DNA of 64,000 bases from Bacillus mojavensis RO-H-1 = KCTC 3706 (GCF_000245335.1 NZ_JH600303.1:40180-104179); one strand, 5' to 3'; counted from the stretch's first letter, positions 34,351-44,295 are shown. Numbers and translations: made by a program. The notes: generated by a model from the letters alone, not told the origin.

Positions 34351-35874
34351 TTAAAGCGGTATGTTACCGTGCTTTTTTTTCGGTCTCTCTTCTGTCTTAT
34401 GTGCAAGCATGTGAAAAGCTTGGATGAGTTTTTTCCTTGATTCTTCCGGCAAAATGATGTCATCGACCATTCCGCATGCCGCCGCTTTGTAAGGGCTGGC
34501 GTTTTGTTTTTTGTATTCAGCTGTTTTTTCGCGTTTTGTCTTTTGCGGGTCAGCTGACGCTTCAATATCTTTATCATACAAAATAGATGCCGCCCCCTCA
34601 GCACCCATCACTGCGATTTCGGCATTTGGCCAAGCAAACACGAGATCCGCTCCGATGGATTTGCTGTTCATGGCGACATACGACCCGCCATACGCTTTTC
34701 TGATGATGAGCGTTACTTTGGGAACCGTCGCTTCTGCATAAGCAAACAGCAATTTGGCTCCGTGCCTGATAATGCCGTTATGCTCCTGCTGAATGCCGGG
34801 CAAAAACCCCGGTACATCTTCGACAGTTAACAGCGGGATGTCAAAGGCGTCACAAAACCGGATAAATCTCGCTGCTTTATCAGCCGCGTCAATCGTCAGG
34901 CTCCCTGCTAAATGTTTCGGCTGGTTTGCCACAATTCCGATCGTTTTTTTGCCGAGCTTTGCAAATCCGATGACGATATTTTTCGCAAAATACGGCTGAA
35001 TCTCAAAAAAAGACTGTGGATCAGCCAATTCCTGAATCACCGCCCGAACATCATATGGCTTTGTGCTGTCAGCCGGCACGAGGCGGTTTATTAACGAGCT
35101 GGAGGCCTCATCCACAGATGAAGGCGGTGATATCTGTTTGTCGAGCGGCAAATAAGACAGCAGCTTTTTCACTCCTGCCAGAACCTCCTCTTCCGTTTTT
35201 CCGGAAAAGTGAGCATTTCCGCTGACGGCATTATGTATTCCCGCTCCTCCTAAGCTCTCCGCGTCAACCTGTTCTCCTGTTACTTTTTCAATGACCTTTG
35301 GACCGGTAATAAACATTCGGCCCGTCTGTTCTGCCATAAAAATAAAATCAGTAAGTGCCGGAGAGTACACAGCGCCTCCAGCGCACGGCCCTAATATAAC
35401 CGAGATTTGCGGAATGACTCCGGAATATAAGACGTTTCGGTAAAATATGTGACCGTATCCATCTAATGATACCACACCCTCTTGAATTCTCGCACCACCT
35501 GAGTCGTTCAGCCCGATAATCGGGGCTTTATTTTTTGCTGCAAGATCCATAAGAGAGGTAATCTTTTTCGCATGGGTTTCGCCAAGCGCCCCGCCGAATA
35601 CGGTAAAATCCTGCGCAAACACATATACAGAGCGGCCGTCAATCGTACCGTAGCCCGTCACGACTCCATCTCCCAATATACGCTGCTCCCTCGTTAAGCT
35701 TCGGCTCTCCATGAAGGGATATAATTCGATAAAACTATCCTCATCCAAGAGATAGGCGATCCTTTCCCGCGCTGTGAGCTTTCCCTTTTTCCGCTGTTCA
35801 GCTTGCTTCGCATGTCCCCCGCCTTCTTCCACCTTCCTGCGCCTGTTGTATAGATGACCGATATGCTCATTCAT
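34351..35874 (-). CDS. yqjD: YqjD, acyl-CoA carboxylase carboxyltransferase subunit
   Basis: A 507-residue biotin-dependent carboxyltransferase (PccB/MccB family), the 168 length. CoA-binding and oxyanion features are visible: GDGVVTGYGTIDGRSVYVFA, GLNDSGGARIQEGV, GPCAGGAVYSPALTDF and, in the second half, VEDVPGFLPGIQQEHNG and RKAYGGSYVAM. It would carboxylate propionyl- or methylcrotonyl-type acyl-CoA together with biotin subunits not seen here. Paired with the epimerase-like YqjC, suggesting a propionyl-CoA to methylmalonyl-CoA route. Start at 35872–35874 overlaps the yqjC end by 8 bases. Confidence 0.93.
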   Translation of the reverse strand: MNEHIGHLYNRRRKVEEGGGHAKQAEQRKKGKLTARERIAYLLDEDSFIELYPFMESRSLTREQRILGDGVVTGYGTIDGRSVYVFAQDFTVFGGALGETHAKKITSLMDLAAKNKAPIIGLNDSGGARIQEGVVSLDGYGHIFYRNVLYSGVIPQISVILGPCAGGAVYSPALTDFIFMAEQTGRMFITGPKVIEKVTGEQVDAESLGGAGIHNAVSGNAHFSGKTEEEVLAGVKKLLSYLPLDKQISPPSSVDEASSSLINRLVPADSTKPYDVRAVIQELADPQSFFEIQPYFAKNIVIGFAKLGKKTIGIVANQPKHLAGSLTIDAADKAARFIRFCDAFDIPLLTVEDVPGFLPGIQQEHNGIIRHGAKLLFAYAEATVPKVTLIIRKAYGGSYVAMNSKSIGADLVFAWPNAEIAVMGAEGAASILYDKDIEASADPQKTKREKTAEYKKQNASPYKAAACGMVDDIILPEESRKKLIQAFHMLAHKTEERPKKKHGNIPL

Positions 35875-36289
35875 GTTCAATGTCTTGATCTCCTTTCGGT
35901 TCACAGAGCTCGACAAGCACGCCGTTTGTTTCCCGCGGAGAAATAAACGCGATCTGTTTCCCGTTTGCTCCCTGTCTCGGCTGCCTGTCTATTACATCAA
36001 TTTGCCGGTTTGATAATGCTTGAAGCTGATCTGTTAAGCCGCTGCATAGAAACGCAACATGGTGCAGCCCCTCTCCTTTTTTATCTAAAAATGTACGGAC
36101 AGGGCTGTCAGGCGTTAACGGCTCAATAAGCTCCAAATAAACGCCTCCCGCTTGGAAAAGGGCAATGGTCACCTTTTGCTCTTCAACCGTTTCTTGATGA
36201 AGAAACGTTAATCCCAATACACCTTCATAAAAAGCTCTGGCCTTGTTTATGGAATAAACGGCAATCCCAATATGGTCAAGTCCGGTCAT
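35867..36289 (-). CDS. yqjC: YqjC, methylmalonyl-CoA epimerase-like VOC protein
   Basis: A 140-residue vicinal-oxygen-chelate protein: GLDHIGIAVYSINKARAFYE at the start, GGVYLELIEPLTPDSPVRTF in the middle, GEGLHHVAFLC and NGVLVELCEP. The His-His-Glu metal ligands of methylmalonyl-CoA epimerase are in place. Next to YqjD this suggests epimerising carboxylated propionyl-CoA. The start is ambiguous between 36289 (140 residues as in 168) and 36295; AGGGATG precedes the former. First gene of the yqjC-yqjD-yqjE operon. Confidence 0.88.
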   Translation of the reverse strand: MTGLDHIGIAVYSINKARAFYEGVLGLTFLHQETVEEQKVTIALFQAGGVYLELIEPLTPDSPVRTFLDKKGEGLHHVAFLCSGLTDQLQALSNRQIDVIDRQPRQGANGKQIAFISPRETNGVLVELCEPKGDQDIEHE

Positions 36290-36321
36290 TTTCATCCCTG
36301 CTTTCCGGCAATAGATATCGC

Positions 36322-36350
36322 TTGTCCGCCCATACAAAACACGATAAAAT
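36322..36350 (+). promoter_or_regulatory. Promoter of the Prli42-like gene
   Basis: TTGTCC (36322–36327) and TAAAAT (36345–36350) with a 17-base spacer point at the small gene at 36379. An overlapping TATAAT at 36350–36355 is an alternative -10. Confidence 0.6.
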
Positions 36351-36378
36351 ATAATCAGATTGTCTAAGGAGTGAAACC

Positions 36379-36472
36379 ATGTCTACAAAAACTGATGAAA
36401 AGCGTCTTAATCGTGATTTTGGGAGTTTTTATTCTTTCAACAGTGCTCTCAGGAATCGTTATGTTTTTATAA
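36379..36472 (+). pseudogene. Prli42-like membrane miniprotein, one-base frame error
   Basis: ATG at 36379 follows AAGGAGTGAAACC and opens a frame that is out of step by one base with a strongly protein-like stretch, SVLIVILGVFILSTVLSGIV ending MFL and TAA at 36470–36472. A single change in the A run at 36387–36391 would give a 30- or 31-residue single-helix protein. This resembles Listeria Prli42, the membrane anchor proposed to couple stress to the stressosome (about 31 residues, ending in a very similar VLSSVLTGVLMFL). The defect is likely a homopolymer error. Too short for routine gene calling. Confidence 0.75.
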
Positions 36473-36476
36473 TGAT

Positions 36477-36520
36477 AAAAAAGCAGGCGGCCTATTGAAC
36501 GGGAACAACCTGCTTTTTTA
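36477..36520. terminator. Terminator between the Prli42-like gene and yqjB
   Basis: AAAAAAGCAGG (36477–36487) / CCTGCTTTTTT (36509–36519) with a long loop; serves both convergent genes. The yqjB stop is within it. Confidence 0.8.
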
Positions 36521-37022
36521 TCAGGGCTTTATGCTCAATGGCTATCTCCTCAAAAGACCGGGAGTCTTTCGTGATCAGCACTCTCGTCCCCACCGGAATC
36601 TCTTGAAACAGATAAACAACGTCAGCGTTATGCATACGTATACAGCCGTTAGATACAAATTGACCGATAGATTCTTCCCGGTTTGTCCCATGAATTCCGT
36701 AGATCCGGCCGTCTGTCCCTCTCGCATCAAACCCAATCCACCTTGCCCCAAGCGGGTTCTCAGAATTTCCGCCTTCAATATTTTTCTTTCTGTAATAAGG
36801 ATTCACCGCTTTTACTGTAATCGAAAATTCTCCCTCAGGCGTCAAATCATCCGACTTTCCGCTTGCCACACGATAAACGCCTTCAATTTTGTTGTCGATG
36901 ATGAGAGCAAGCTCATTTGTTTTCTTGTTGACGATGACATACGGGTCACCTGGAAGCGGATTTTGGCCAAGAGGCCATATCGGAGAAATAATCATCATTA
37001 TTGAACATAAGAAAAAACGCAT
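36492..37022 (-). CDS. yqjB: YqjB, L,D-transpeptidase (YkuD family)
   Basis: A 176-residue secreted cell-wall enzyme. It starts MRFFLCSIMMIISPIWPLGQ, a short hydrophobic N-terminus serving as signal or anchor. The YkuD catalytic domain follows: GIHGTN and the nucleophile in SNGCIRMHN (His and Cys intact). It forms or trims L,D cross-links in peptidoglycan. ATG at 37020–37022 is chosen because AAGGAGGAG lies five bases upstream; a longer frame starts inside that region. Substrate in vivo unknown. Confidence 0.92.
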   Translation of the reverse strand: MRFFLCSIMMIISPIWPLGQNPLPGDPYVIVNKKTNELALIIDNKIEGVYRVASGKSDDLTPEGEFSITVKAVNPYYRKKNIEGGNSENPLGARWIGFDARGTDGRIYGIHGTNREESIGQFVSNGCIRMHNADVVYLFQEIPVGTRVLITKDSRSFEEIAIEHKALIKKQVVPVQ

Positions 37023-37073
37023 AAGCTCCTCCTTTTCCATTAGGTTGACCAATGTAGGATGAGCTCATGCGAG

Positions 37074-38042
37074 TTAAGCGAGCGATTTTTCTGCTTTGAT
37101 TCCTTTGAAATAACTTTTGATTACCAAATATTGCTCCATTTCCCCCAGAAGATGAAAAAGTGCGGCTCTTGCTTCAAATTCTTCTCTCGTCGCAGGAAGC
37201 GGCATCTCCTCGAATTCTTTTCTCATATCAGCAAGTCTTTTCAAAAACTTGTAGGCTGTATTTCCCGGGTGGATTGCTTCCCGCAGATCACAAAGAAATT
37301 CGGCAATCATTTTTCCCTGATCCACCGTAATGGAAATCGATGTCACTTTAGGGAGAAGGCGCTCGATGATTTCAAATTGTTTTTCTCTCATTTTAAAATA
37401 ATGATAGTGCTGATTTTCGTGGCGCAGAATGTGGTTTTGTACATCTCGATACGCCAGGTTTTTGGCTTCAGTGATTAACTGGTGTGTTTCCGGAATTTCT
37501 TTTCCTGTCCAATCTTGCTCACCAGTTAACAAATACCGTTCGATTTCTGCGAAAATGACAGCAAAATTGTCCTCTATCTTTTTTCGATAGGCGATAAGCT
37601 TCCGGTCAAGGCTCGGCATATACAGATTCATTAAAAGAGCAACGCCGATTCCGACCGTAATTAACTGGACTTCATTCCAGATGAATTGGGGCGTAATGCC
37701 GCCGGACATATACAGATGAAGGATAATAACTGAGCTGGTGACGATCCCTTCGTTTATTTTTAAAACAACTGTTGTCGGGATGAAAATCAGCAAAAGCAAT
37801 CCAATGACAAACGGATCATAGCCAATCAGTTCGAAAAAGAGATAGGAAAAGAGAATTGCCAGACAGCATGCTGCAAATCGGGCCCATGACGCTTGAAGCG
37901 ACCGTTTTTGTGTGATTTGTATGCACAAAATGGTGATGATTCCTGCTGATGCAAAGTTTTGCAGATGTAAAAGCTGGCTTATATAAATGGCCAAAGCTGT
38001 TCCAAGTGCGGTCTTTATTGTGCGGTAACCAATTTTAAACAT
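37074..38042 (-). CDS. yqjA: YqjA, aromatic-acid exporter family membrane protein
   Basis: A 322-residue protein, same length as 168 YqjA. Five to six transmembrane segments fill the first 150 residues (TALGTALAIYISQLL, AGIITILCIQITQKR, FVIGLLLLIFIPTTVVLKIN). A cytoplasmic helical domain follows, as in the ArAE/YgaE (DUF939) family. Start at 38040–38042 gives MFKIGYRTIKTAL; the upstream extension overlaps the promoter. Transport substrate unknown. Confidence 0.87.
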   Translation of the reverse strand: MFKIGYRTIKTALGTALAIYISQLLHLQNFASAGIITILCIQITQKRSLQASWARFAACCLAILFSYLFFELIGYDPFVIGLLLLIFIPTTVVLKINEGIVTSSVIILHLYMSGGITPQFIWNEVQLITVGIGVALLMNLYMPSLDRKLIAYRKKIEDNFAVIFAEIERYLLTGEQDWTGKEIPETHQLITEAKNLAYRDVQNHILRHENQHYHYFKMREKQFEIIERLLPKVTSISITVDQGKMIAEFLCDLREAIHPGNTAYKFLKRLADMRKEFEEMPLPATREEFEARAALFHLLGEMEQYLVIKSYFKGIKAEKSLA

Positions 38043-38113
38043 GTCGGACTCCATTCTATTTGTTTCTTCAACAAAAAAGAAGAAGCACAAGCCTTCTTCT
38101 TTTTCCCTATATT

Positions 38114-38836
38114 CTATAATATTTTTTCTAAAAAGTCCTGCGCTCTTTTGGATTTTGGCGAAAGAAAAAATTCTTTCGGATTGCCGTCCTCGACAATCAT
38201 CCCTTCATCCATAAATAACACGCGGTCGGCCACTTCTTTTGCAAAGCCCATTTCGTGAGTAACGATCACCATAGTCATGCCGGTTTTAACCAGTTCTTTC
38301 ATGACCTGGAGCACTTCTTTGACCATTTCAGGGTCAAGCGCGGATGTCGGCTCGTCGAACAGCATGATTTCCGGATTCATTGCCAAAGCACGGGCGATAG
38401 CAACACGCTGCTTTTGTCCGCCTGATAAACGGTTTGGATAGTCATTTCGCTTTTCAAACAACCCGACTTTACGCAGCAGTTCCTCGGCTTTTTCCTGTGC
38501 AGTCTGCTTTGATTCTTTCTTGACATTTACAGGCGCGTACATGATATTTTCGAGAACCGTTTTGTGCGGAAAAAGATGAAAATGCTGAAATACCATTCCA
38601 ATGTTTTCCCGCACCTTTAATGTATTGGTTTTCGGCTGCGTAATCTCTTTATCTTTTATTGTGATGGTTCCGCCGTTAGGCTTCTCCAAAAGATTCAAAC
38701 AGCGAAGAAATGTGGATTTGCCTGAGCCTGAAGGGCCGATGACGGCAACAACCTCGCCTTCAGCGATGTTTGTTGAAATGTTTTTTAATACTTCGTGTTT
38801 CCCAAATGATTTTGACAGCTTTTCAACCTTAATCAT
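38114..38836 (-). CDS. artM: ArtM, arginine ABC transporter ATP-binding protein
   Basis: A 240-residue ATPase of the polar amino acid uptake (PAAT) family. Walker [10 protein letters not shown] lies at about 33–41, the signature [16 protein letters not shown] near 136–151, Walker [16 protein letters not shown], and the H-loop VTHEMGFA. Last of three genes artP-artQ-artM; its start overlaps the artQ stop by 8 bases. In 168 yqiXYZ is a high-affinity arginine system. Specificity is taken from that orthology. Confidence 0.95.
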   Translation of the reverse strand: MIKVEKLSKSFGKHEVLKNISTNIAEGEVVAVIGPSGSGKSTFLRCLNLLEKPNGGTITIKDKEITQPKTNTLKVRENIGMVFQHFHLFPHKTVLENIMYAPVNVKKESKQTAQEKAEELLRKVGLFEKRNDYPNRLSGGQKQRVAIARALAMNPEIMLFDEPTSALDPEMVKEVLQVMKELVKTGMTMVIVTHEMGFAKEVADRVLFMDEGMIVEDGNPKEFFLSPKSKRAQDFLEKIL

Positions 38837-39488
38837 TGGATTTCAGCTTCCTTTCTACAGCCTTGCCGATAAACGTTAAAATAAGGACAAGCACATAATA
38901 AATCAATCCGGCGATAATCAGCGGCTCAAGGTAATTGTACGTGGCGGCGCCCGCTTGATACGCGCGTCTCATGACATCGCCAAGGCCAATAACGGTAACA
39001 ATCGCCGATTCTTTTGTTAACGTAATTAATTCATTTACAATGGCAGGTGATATATTTTTGAAGGCCTGCGGCAAAAGCAGATCCTTCATCATTTTGCCGT
39101 AGGGAACACCCAGTGCGACTGCAGCCTCTTTTTGCCCTTTATCAATGGCATTGATTCCCGCTCTGATAATTTCCGATACATAAGCAGCGGAATTCAGTGA
39201 CAATGCGACAACCGCCGCCCAAAACTGGTCAATTTGAAAGCCCAGCAGCTGCGGGAGCCCGAAATAAACAATCATAAGCTGCAGCACTAAAGGCGTGCCG
39301 CGAAAAACTGATGTGTAAAAATCAGCAAGCCAGATCAGCGGGCGAAACGTGCTGATCTTGCATAAGCTTAGCACAATCCCTAATATAAGTCCGATAATAG
39401 CAGATACCACAACAATTTTTAATGTAATTGCTAAGCCTTCTAATATAAAAGGAATTTGGGGGATCGTTGCTGAAAAATCCAAATTCAT
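38829..39488 (-). CDS. artQ: ArtQ, arginine ABC transporter permease
   Basis: A 219-residue inner-membrane permease with five hydrophobic segments and the EAA loop [20 protein letters not shown] that contacts the ATPase. The N-terminal [19 protein letters not shown] is typical of His/Glu/Gln/Arg permeases. Same length as 168 YqiY. It lies 80 bases after artP and overlaps artM. Confidence 0.94.
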   Translation of the reverse strand: MNLDFSATIPQIPFILEGLAITLKIVVVSAIIGLILGIVLSLCKISTFRPLIWLADFYTSVFRGTPLVLQLMIVYFGLPQLLGFQIDQFWAAVVALSLNSAAYVSEIIRAGINAIDKGQKEAAVALGVPYGKMMKDLLLPQAFKNISPAIVNELITLTKESAIVTVIGLGDVMRRAYQAGAATYNYLEPLIIAGLIYYVLVLILTFIGKAVERKLKSND

Positions 39489-39568
39489 AGCCTTTGTCTC
39501 CTTTTCTTACAGGAAAAAAAATTTCCTATTCAATAAAAAGGCTCAACGAAAAAGTTGTGCCGCTTTTT

Positions 39569-40336
39569 TTACTTCTCGCCAGTGAACCACTTTTTCTTCA
39601 ATTTATCGAGCTCTCCATTATCTTGCATTTCTTTGAGGGCTTTATTGAATTTGTCCGTCAGTTCACTGTCTTTTCTGAAAGCAATCGCTGAACCGGCTTC
39701 CTCCGCTTTCGCATCAGGAATTACGAAGCCCTGCAGGTCATCATTTGATTTGAAATACCCTTCTGCCACCATATCTTCGATAATCGCAGCGTCAAAACGG
39801 TCCGATTTGATTTCCTGCACCAAATCAGAAATTCTGTTGCGGTCTTCAGTTTTAAAATTATATTCCGGTGAAAGCTCTTTCCCCTTCTCTTCTTGAATGG
39901 AGCCAAGCTGAACGCCGACTGTTTTTCCTTTCAGATCTTTTAAAGACTTAATGCCGCTGTCTTTTTTGCTGACAATCATATGATTCGCTGTGTAATATAC
40001 ATCAGAAAAATCAACTTGTTTTTTACGATCAGGCGTCGGTGTCATTCCTGACAAAACCAAATCAACCTGTTTTGATTTCAGTGCTGTAATTAAGCTGTTG
40101 AAGTCCATATCCTGCACTTCGATTTCGTAGCCGGTTTTCTTTGCAAGGGCCTTTGCCAAATCTACATCAAAACCGACAATGTTATCGCCATCTTTATATT
40201 CAAACGGTTTGTAATCCGCCGAAGTTCCCATAATTATCTTTTTCTTCCCGCTTTCTGAACCTGAGTTGCTTGAGCCGCAAGCAGATAATGCAAAGGTGAT
40301 GCACGCAGCTACCAGTAATAAGAGCCATTTTTTCAT
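39569..40336 (-). CDS. artP: ArtP, arginine-binding lipoprotein
   Basis: A 255-residue extracellular solute-binding lipoprotein. The signal peptide LLLVAACITFALSACGSSNS contains a lipobox with Cys20. The family 3 solute-binding fold follows (ADYKPFEYKDG, GFDVDLAKALAKKTGYEIEV, LSGMTPTPDRKKQVDFS). First gene of artPQM, so its promoter in the 267-base gap upstream drives the operon; that AT-rich gap shows no recognisable operator to me. Confidence 0.95.
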   Translation of the reverse strand: MKKWLLLLVAACITFALSACGSSNSGSESGKKKIIMGTSADYKPFEYKDGDNIVGFDVDLAKALAKKTGYEIEVQDMDFNSLITALKSKQVDLVLSGMTPTPDRKKQVDFSDVYYTANHMIVSKKDSGIKSLKDLKGKTVGVQLGSIQEEKGKELSPEYNFKTEDRNRISDLVQEIKSDRFDAAIIEDMVAEGYFKSNDDLQGFVIPDAKAEEAGSAIAFRKDSELTDKFNKALKEMQDNGELDKLKKKWFTGEK

Positions 40337-40567
40337 GATCCACTTTCCCCCATATTCATTACTTTTATCATATTTGAATATTTATTCGTTAATTTGTATT
40401 TTAAACACTTTCTTATTTTTATGCAATACTATTTTTAAAAATTATCTCGAAGCTTATTTTTCCAGCAATCTCTTCTCCTATCACTAGGCAAAAGGACATC
40501 TTTTATAGCGCATCCATTGAATAAACTCTAATATTTATTCATCATGACTTGGAATTTTATGCACAAA

Positions 40568-40600
40568 AAAACCCCGTGCCGCTCGGGCATCCGGGGTTTT
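40568..40600 (-). terminator. brxB terminator
   Basis: On the minus strand AAACCCCGGATGCCC pairs with the partly complementary GGCACGGGGTTT, followed by a run of T. Placed three bases after the brxB stop. Confidence 0.85.
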
Positions 40601-40603
40601 ATC

Positions 40604-41041
40604 TTATACTTCTTCGCAATATTCCTCGAAGGTTTCCTGCAGTTTTGAGACAACTGCCATTGGCTCATGTCCTTCAATTTCATGACGCTCGACCATTTTC
40701 ATGATCTTTCCGTCTTTTAGAATAGCAAATGACGGAGAAGATGGCGGGTATCCTTCGAAATATTCGCGTGCTCTTGCCGTCGCTTCTTTATCCTGTCCCG
40801 CAAACACAGTCACGAGCTGGTCAGGTCTTTTGTCATAATGAACGGAATGGTATGCAGCCGGTCTTGCAATCCCGCCCGCGCATCCGCAGACAGAGTTGAC
40901 CATGACAAGCGTCGTTCCTTTTTTCGTAAGTGCCTCGTCCACCTCTTCAGCTGTTTTCAGTTCGGTATATCCTGCAGCCGTAATTTCTTGTCTCGCTTGG
41001 CGGACAACATCATTCATAAATAAATTAAAGTCCATGTTCAA
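40604..41041 (-). CDS. brxB: BrxB, bacilliredoxin
   Basis: A 145-residue thioredoxin-fold protein of the DUF1094/bacilliredoxin family with the CGC active site in [13 protein letters not shown] (Cys52 and Cys54). It removes bacillithiol from S-bacillithiolated proteins after oxidative stress. The TTG at 41039–41041 is chosen: it has AAAAGGAGAGG eight bases upstream and gives the 168 length, with ATG two codons later as an alternative. C-terminal end FEEYCEEV. Intact. Confidence 0.94.
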   Translation of the reverse strand: MNMDFNLFMNDVVRQARQEITAAGYTELKTAEEVDEALTKKGTTLVMVNSVCGCAGGIARPAAYHSVHYDKRPDQLVTVFAGQDKEATARAREYFEGYPPSSPSFAILKDGKIMKMVERHEIEGHEPMAVVSKLQETFEEYCEEV

Positions 41042-41202
41042 TGAAGACCTCTCCTTTTTCATCATCTGTTCTTATGATAGCAAGGAAACCGCCTTATCGG
41101 CAAATGCCACCGCTTATATCGGAGGATTTTTTGCTTTTCGTTTACTCCTTACAAGATAAGGGAATTATATAATCAGATGTATAAATAAAGGAGCAGTTTT
41201 GT

Positions 41203-42096
41203 ATGAGCCACCGGAAAGCTTTACTTATTCATAACGGAAACGCCGGCAACAAAAATATAGAAAAAGCATTAGGAGCTGTTGTGCCAGTTTTATCACAATC
41301 TTTAGATGAGGTCATCATTAAACAGACAAAGAAAAAAGACGATGCTTATCATTTTTGCCGTTCGATAGATGATTCTGTCGAGACTGTCTTTATTCTCGGC
41401 GGCGACGGTACAGTTCATCAATGCATCAATGGCATCAGTTCTTTAGAAAGAAAGCCGTCTATCGGTATTTTGCCCGGCGGAACGTGCAATGACTTTTCAA
41501 GAGTGCTGGGCATTCCTCAACATCTTGCAAGGGCAGCTGAAGCACTCGTCTCAGGAAAAAAATCCAAGGTTGATGTATGCCAGATGAACGATCGTTATTT
41601 TTTAAATTTCTGGGGGATCGGCCTGATCGCAGAAACATCGAATCAAATCAACGAAACGGAAAAAGCGTTATTAGGAAAAATCAGCTATTTTACAAGCGCG
41701 TTACGTACCGTCTCATCCGCTGAGTCCTTTCCTATTTCATTGACAATCGATGGGCAAGAGATAAAAGATGAAGCCGTTATGCTGCTTGTCATGAACGGAC
41801 AATACATTGGAACGAATCGAATTCCCCTGCCGGATGCCAGTATAAGTGACGGATTACTCGATATCCTCATTTGCCGCAGCACCAACCTCTCCGCTTTGCG
41901 CGAGCTGATGAATATGGAACAGGGTTCAATAGAGCGGCTCACCGGAGAGCTGTCCTATGTTCAGGCCTCTCGCGTCGAAATTGAAACAGACACCGTCAAA
42001 AAGGCTGATACAGATGGAGAAGTGTATACACATACACCCGCTGTGATTCAAGTCCTTCCGCAGCACATTGACATGCTTATTCCCAGCAATGAATAA
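41203..42096 (+). CDS. bmrU: BmrU, diacylglycerol/lipid kinase family protein
   Basis: A 297-residue member of the DAGK catalytic family: [13 protein letters not shown] near the start, the nucleotide motif [16 protein letters not shown] and [14 protein letters not shown]. Upstream of bmr as in 168, where it is co-transcribed with bmr in part. Lipid substrate unknown. Start follows AAGGAGCAG. Consensus -10 TATAAT at 41168–41173 is a plausible promoter element. Confidence 0.93.
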   Translation: MSHRKALLIHNGNAGNKNIEKALGAVVPVLSQSLDEVIIKQTKKKDDAYHFCRSIDDSVETVFILGGDGTVHQCINGISSLERKPSIGILPGGTCNDFSRVLGIPQHLARAAEALVSGKKSKVDVCQMNDRYFLNFWGIGLIAETSNQINETEKALLGKISYFTSALRTVSSAESFPISLTIDGQEIKDEAVMLLVMNGQYIGTNRIPLPDASISDGLLDILICRSTNLSALRELMNMEQGSIERLTGELSYVQASRVEIETDTVKKADTDGEVYTHTPAVIQVLPQHIDMLIPSNE

Positions 42097-42152
42097 CTGT
42101 CCGCTGGTAAAGGACTTTATAAAGAGCGAAAAGCTTCATAGAAAGAAATCCG

Positions 42153-42183
42153 TTGACTCTCCCCTAAGAGGAGGTCTTACAGT
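42153..42183 (+). promoter_or_regulatory. BmrR-activated bmr promoter
   Basis: TTGACT (42153–42158) and TACAGT (42178–42183) are separated by 19 bases, the long spacer typical of MerR-family activated promoters. The spacer holds the inverted repeat GACTCTCC...GGAGGTC (42155–42176), which matches the known BmrR operator. BmrR with bound drug should untwist this DNA and activate bmr. Confidence 0.9.
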
Positions 42184-42218
42184 ATAAAGGATACACTTTC
42201 GTAAAAAGGGGAAGTTAC

Positions 42219-43388
42219 ATGAAGAAACAGAACATCACATTAGCTATATTATTAACCAATTTATTCATTGCTTTTTTAGGGATCGGGCTTGTGATCCCGG
42301 TAACGCCCGCGATTATGAATGAATTGCATTTATCCGGTACCGCAGTCGGCTATATGGTTGCATGTTTCGCTGTTACACAGCTTATTGTTTCACCAATCGC
42401 CGGACGCTGGGTTGACCGCTTTGGACGTAAAATTATGATCGTGATTGGTCTATTGTTTTTTAGTGTTTCGGAGTTTTTATTCGGCATCGGAAAAACAGTT
42501 GACATTTTATTTATATCCCGTATGCTTGGCGGTATCAGTGCTGCCTTCATTATGCCCGGAGTCACGGCTTTTATCGCCGATATCACTACTGTTAAAACGC
42601 GGCCGAAAGCGCTCGGCTATATGTCAGCGGCTATTTCGACAGGTTTTATTATCGGCCCCGGCATTGGCGGATTTTTAGCGGAAATCCATTCCCGTCTGCC
42701 TTTCTACTTTGCGGCAGCCTTTGCGTTAATAGCAGCAATTTTATCGATGCTAACGCTACGGGAACCGGAGCGAAATCCTGAGAATGAGAAAATAGAGGGG
42801 CAAAAAACAGGATTCAAACGGATTTTTGCACCTATGTATTTCATTGCTTTTCTCATCATTTTAATATCGTCTTTTGGGTTAGCATCGTTTGAATCTTTAT
42901 TTGCGTTATTCGTTGATCATAAATTCGGATTTACGGCCAGTGACATTGCCATTTTGATTACTGGGGGAGCAATTGTCGGAGCCATCACGCAAGTCGTCTT
43001 ATTCGACCGCTTCACAAGGTGGTTTGGGGAAATCCGTTTAATCCGCTACAGCTTAATTCTCTCAACAAGTCTTGTGTTTTTGCTGACCATCGTAAATTCA
43101 TATGCTGCGATTTTATTAGTTACCTTCACCGTATTTGTCGGATTTGATCTTATGCGCCCGGCGGTAACAACCTATCTGTCAAAAATTGCGGGAAATGAAC
43201 AGGGATTTGCCGGCGGAATGAATTCAATGTTTACCAGCATCGGCAATGTATTCGGCCCCATCATCGGGGGAATGCTATTCGATATTGACTTAAACTATCC
43301 ATTCTATTTTGCAACAGGAGCTTTAGCCATAGGCATTGCGCTGACCATTGTCTGGAAAGCCCCTGCCCATATAAAAGCCAGCATGTAA
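42219..43388 (+). CDS. bmr: Bmr, multidrug efflux MFS transporter
   Basis: A 389-residue drug:H+ antiporter with 12 membrane segments, the 168 length. Motif C-like stretch GFIIGPGIGGFLAEI in helix 5 and loop 2–3 motif GRWVDRFGRKIM are both intact. It exports structurally diverse cations such as ethidium, rhodamine and fluoroquinolones. Preceded by a BmrR-type promoter; bmrR follows 69 bases downstream. ATG follows AGGGGAAG. Confidence 0.96.
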   Translation: MKKQNITLAILLTNLFIAFLGIGLVIPVTPAIMNELHLSGTAVGYMVACFAVTQLIVSPIAGRWVDRFGRKIMIVIGLLFFSVSEFLFGIGKTVDILFISRMLGGISAAFIMPGVTAFIADITTVKTRPKALGYMSAAISTGFIIGPGIGGFLAEIHSRLPFYFAAAFALIAAILSMLTLREPERNPENEKIEGQKTGFKRIFAPMYFIAFLIILISSFGLASFESLFALFVDHKFGFTASDIAILITGGAIVGAITQVVLFDRFTRWFGEIRLIRYSLILSTSLVFLLTIVNSYAAILLVTFTVFVGFDLMRPAVTTYLSKIAGNEQGFAGGMNSMFTSIGNVFGPIIGGMLFDIDLNYPFYFATGALAIGIALTIVWKAPAHIKASM

Positions 43389-43457
43389 AAGTAGCGTATT
43401 CTTTGTGTACTGCAAAGGATGCGCTTTTTCATTATACTGATCATAAGGGGGGATGGC

Positions 43458-44295
43458 ATGAAGGACTCGTTTTACTCAATTGGAGAAGTTTCAAAACTGG
43501 CAAATGTGTCGATTAAAGCGCTTCGTTACTACGATAAGATTGATTTATTCAAACCCGCCTACGTCGACCCGGATACGAACTACCGCTATTATACTGACTC
43601 CCAGCTCTATCATCTTGATTTGATCAAATCATTAAAATATATTGGCACACCTTTAGAAGAGATGAAAAAGGCACAGGAATTAGAGATGGAGGAACTGTTT
43701 GCTTTTTATACAGAGCAGGAAAAGCAAATCAGGGAAAAATTAGATTTTTTATCAACATTGGAGCAGACCATTTCTCTGGTGAAAAAGCGAATGAAACGGC
43801 AGATGGAATATCCTGCGCTCGGTGAGGTGTTTGTTCTAGATGAGGAAGAAACACGGATTATACAGACAGAGGCAGAGGGAATCGGGCCTGAAAACGTGCT
43901 CAACGCCTCATACAGCAAAACTAAAAACATTTATCGAATCAGCCGATGGCTTTTCGAACAATAGCTACGGTGCTACTTTCTCGTTTCAGCCGTACAACAA
44001 CATTGATGAAATGACTTACCGTCATATTTTCACGCCTGTCTTAACGAATAAACAAATTTCTGCGATTACGCCGGATATGGAAATCACAACAATACCAAAA
44101 GGCAAATATGTTTGTATCGCTTATAATTTCTCGCCAGAGCATTATTTTCTCAACTTACAAAAGCTGATCAAGTATATCACGGACCGTCAATTAACGGTTA
44201 TCAGTGATGTTTACGAGTTGATCATACCGATTCATTATTCTCCGAAAAAACAAGAAGAATATCGGGTTGAAATGAAAATCCGAATCGCAGAATAA
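43458..44295 (+). pseudogene. bmrR: BmrR, MerR-family multidrug-sensing activator, one-base frame error
   Basis: About 278 residues in 168. The N-terminal MerR DNA-binding domain (YSIGEVSKLANVSIKALRYY) and the coiled-coil linker are in frame. After NVLNASYSK the frame breaks at four A residues (43917–43920); three would continue LKTFIESADGF. The multidrug-binding domain (ATFSFQPYNNIDEMTYRHIF to KIRIAE) is intact in the next frame. As written, the activator would bind DNA but not drugs. The perfect conservation downstream argues for a sequencing error or a very recent mutation. Confidence 0.9.
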
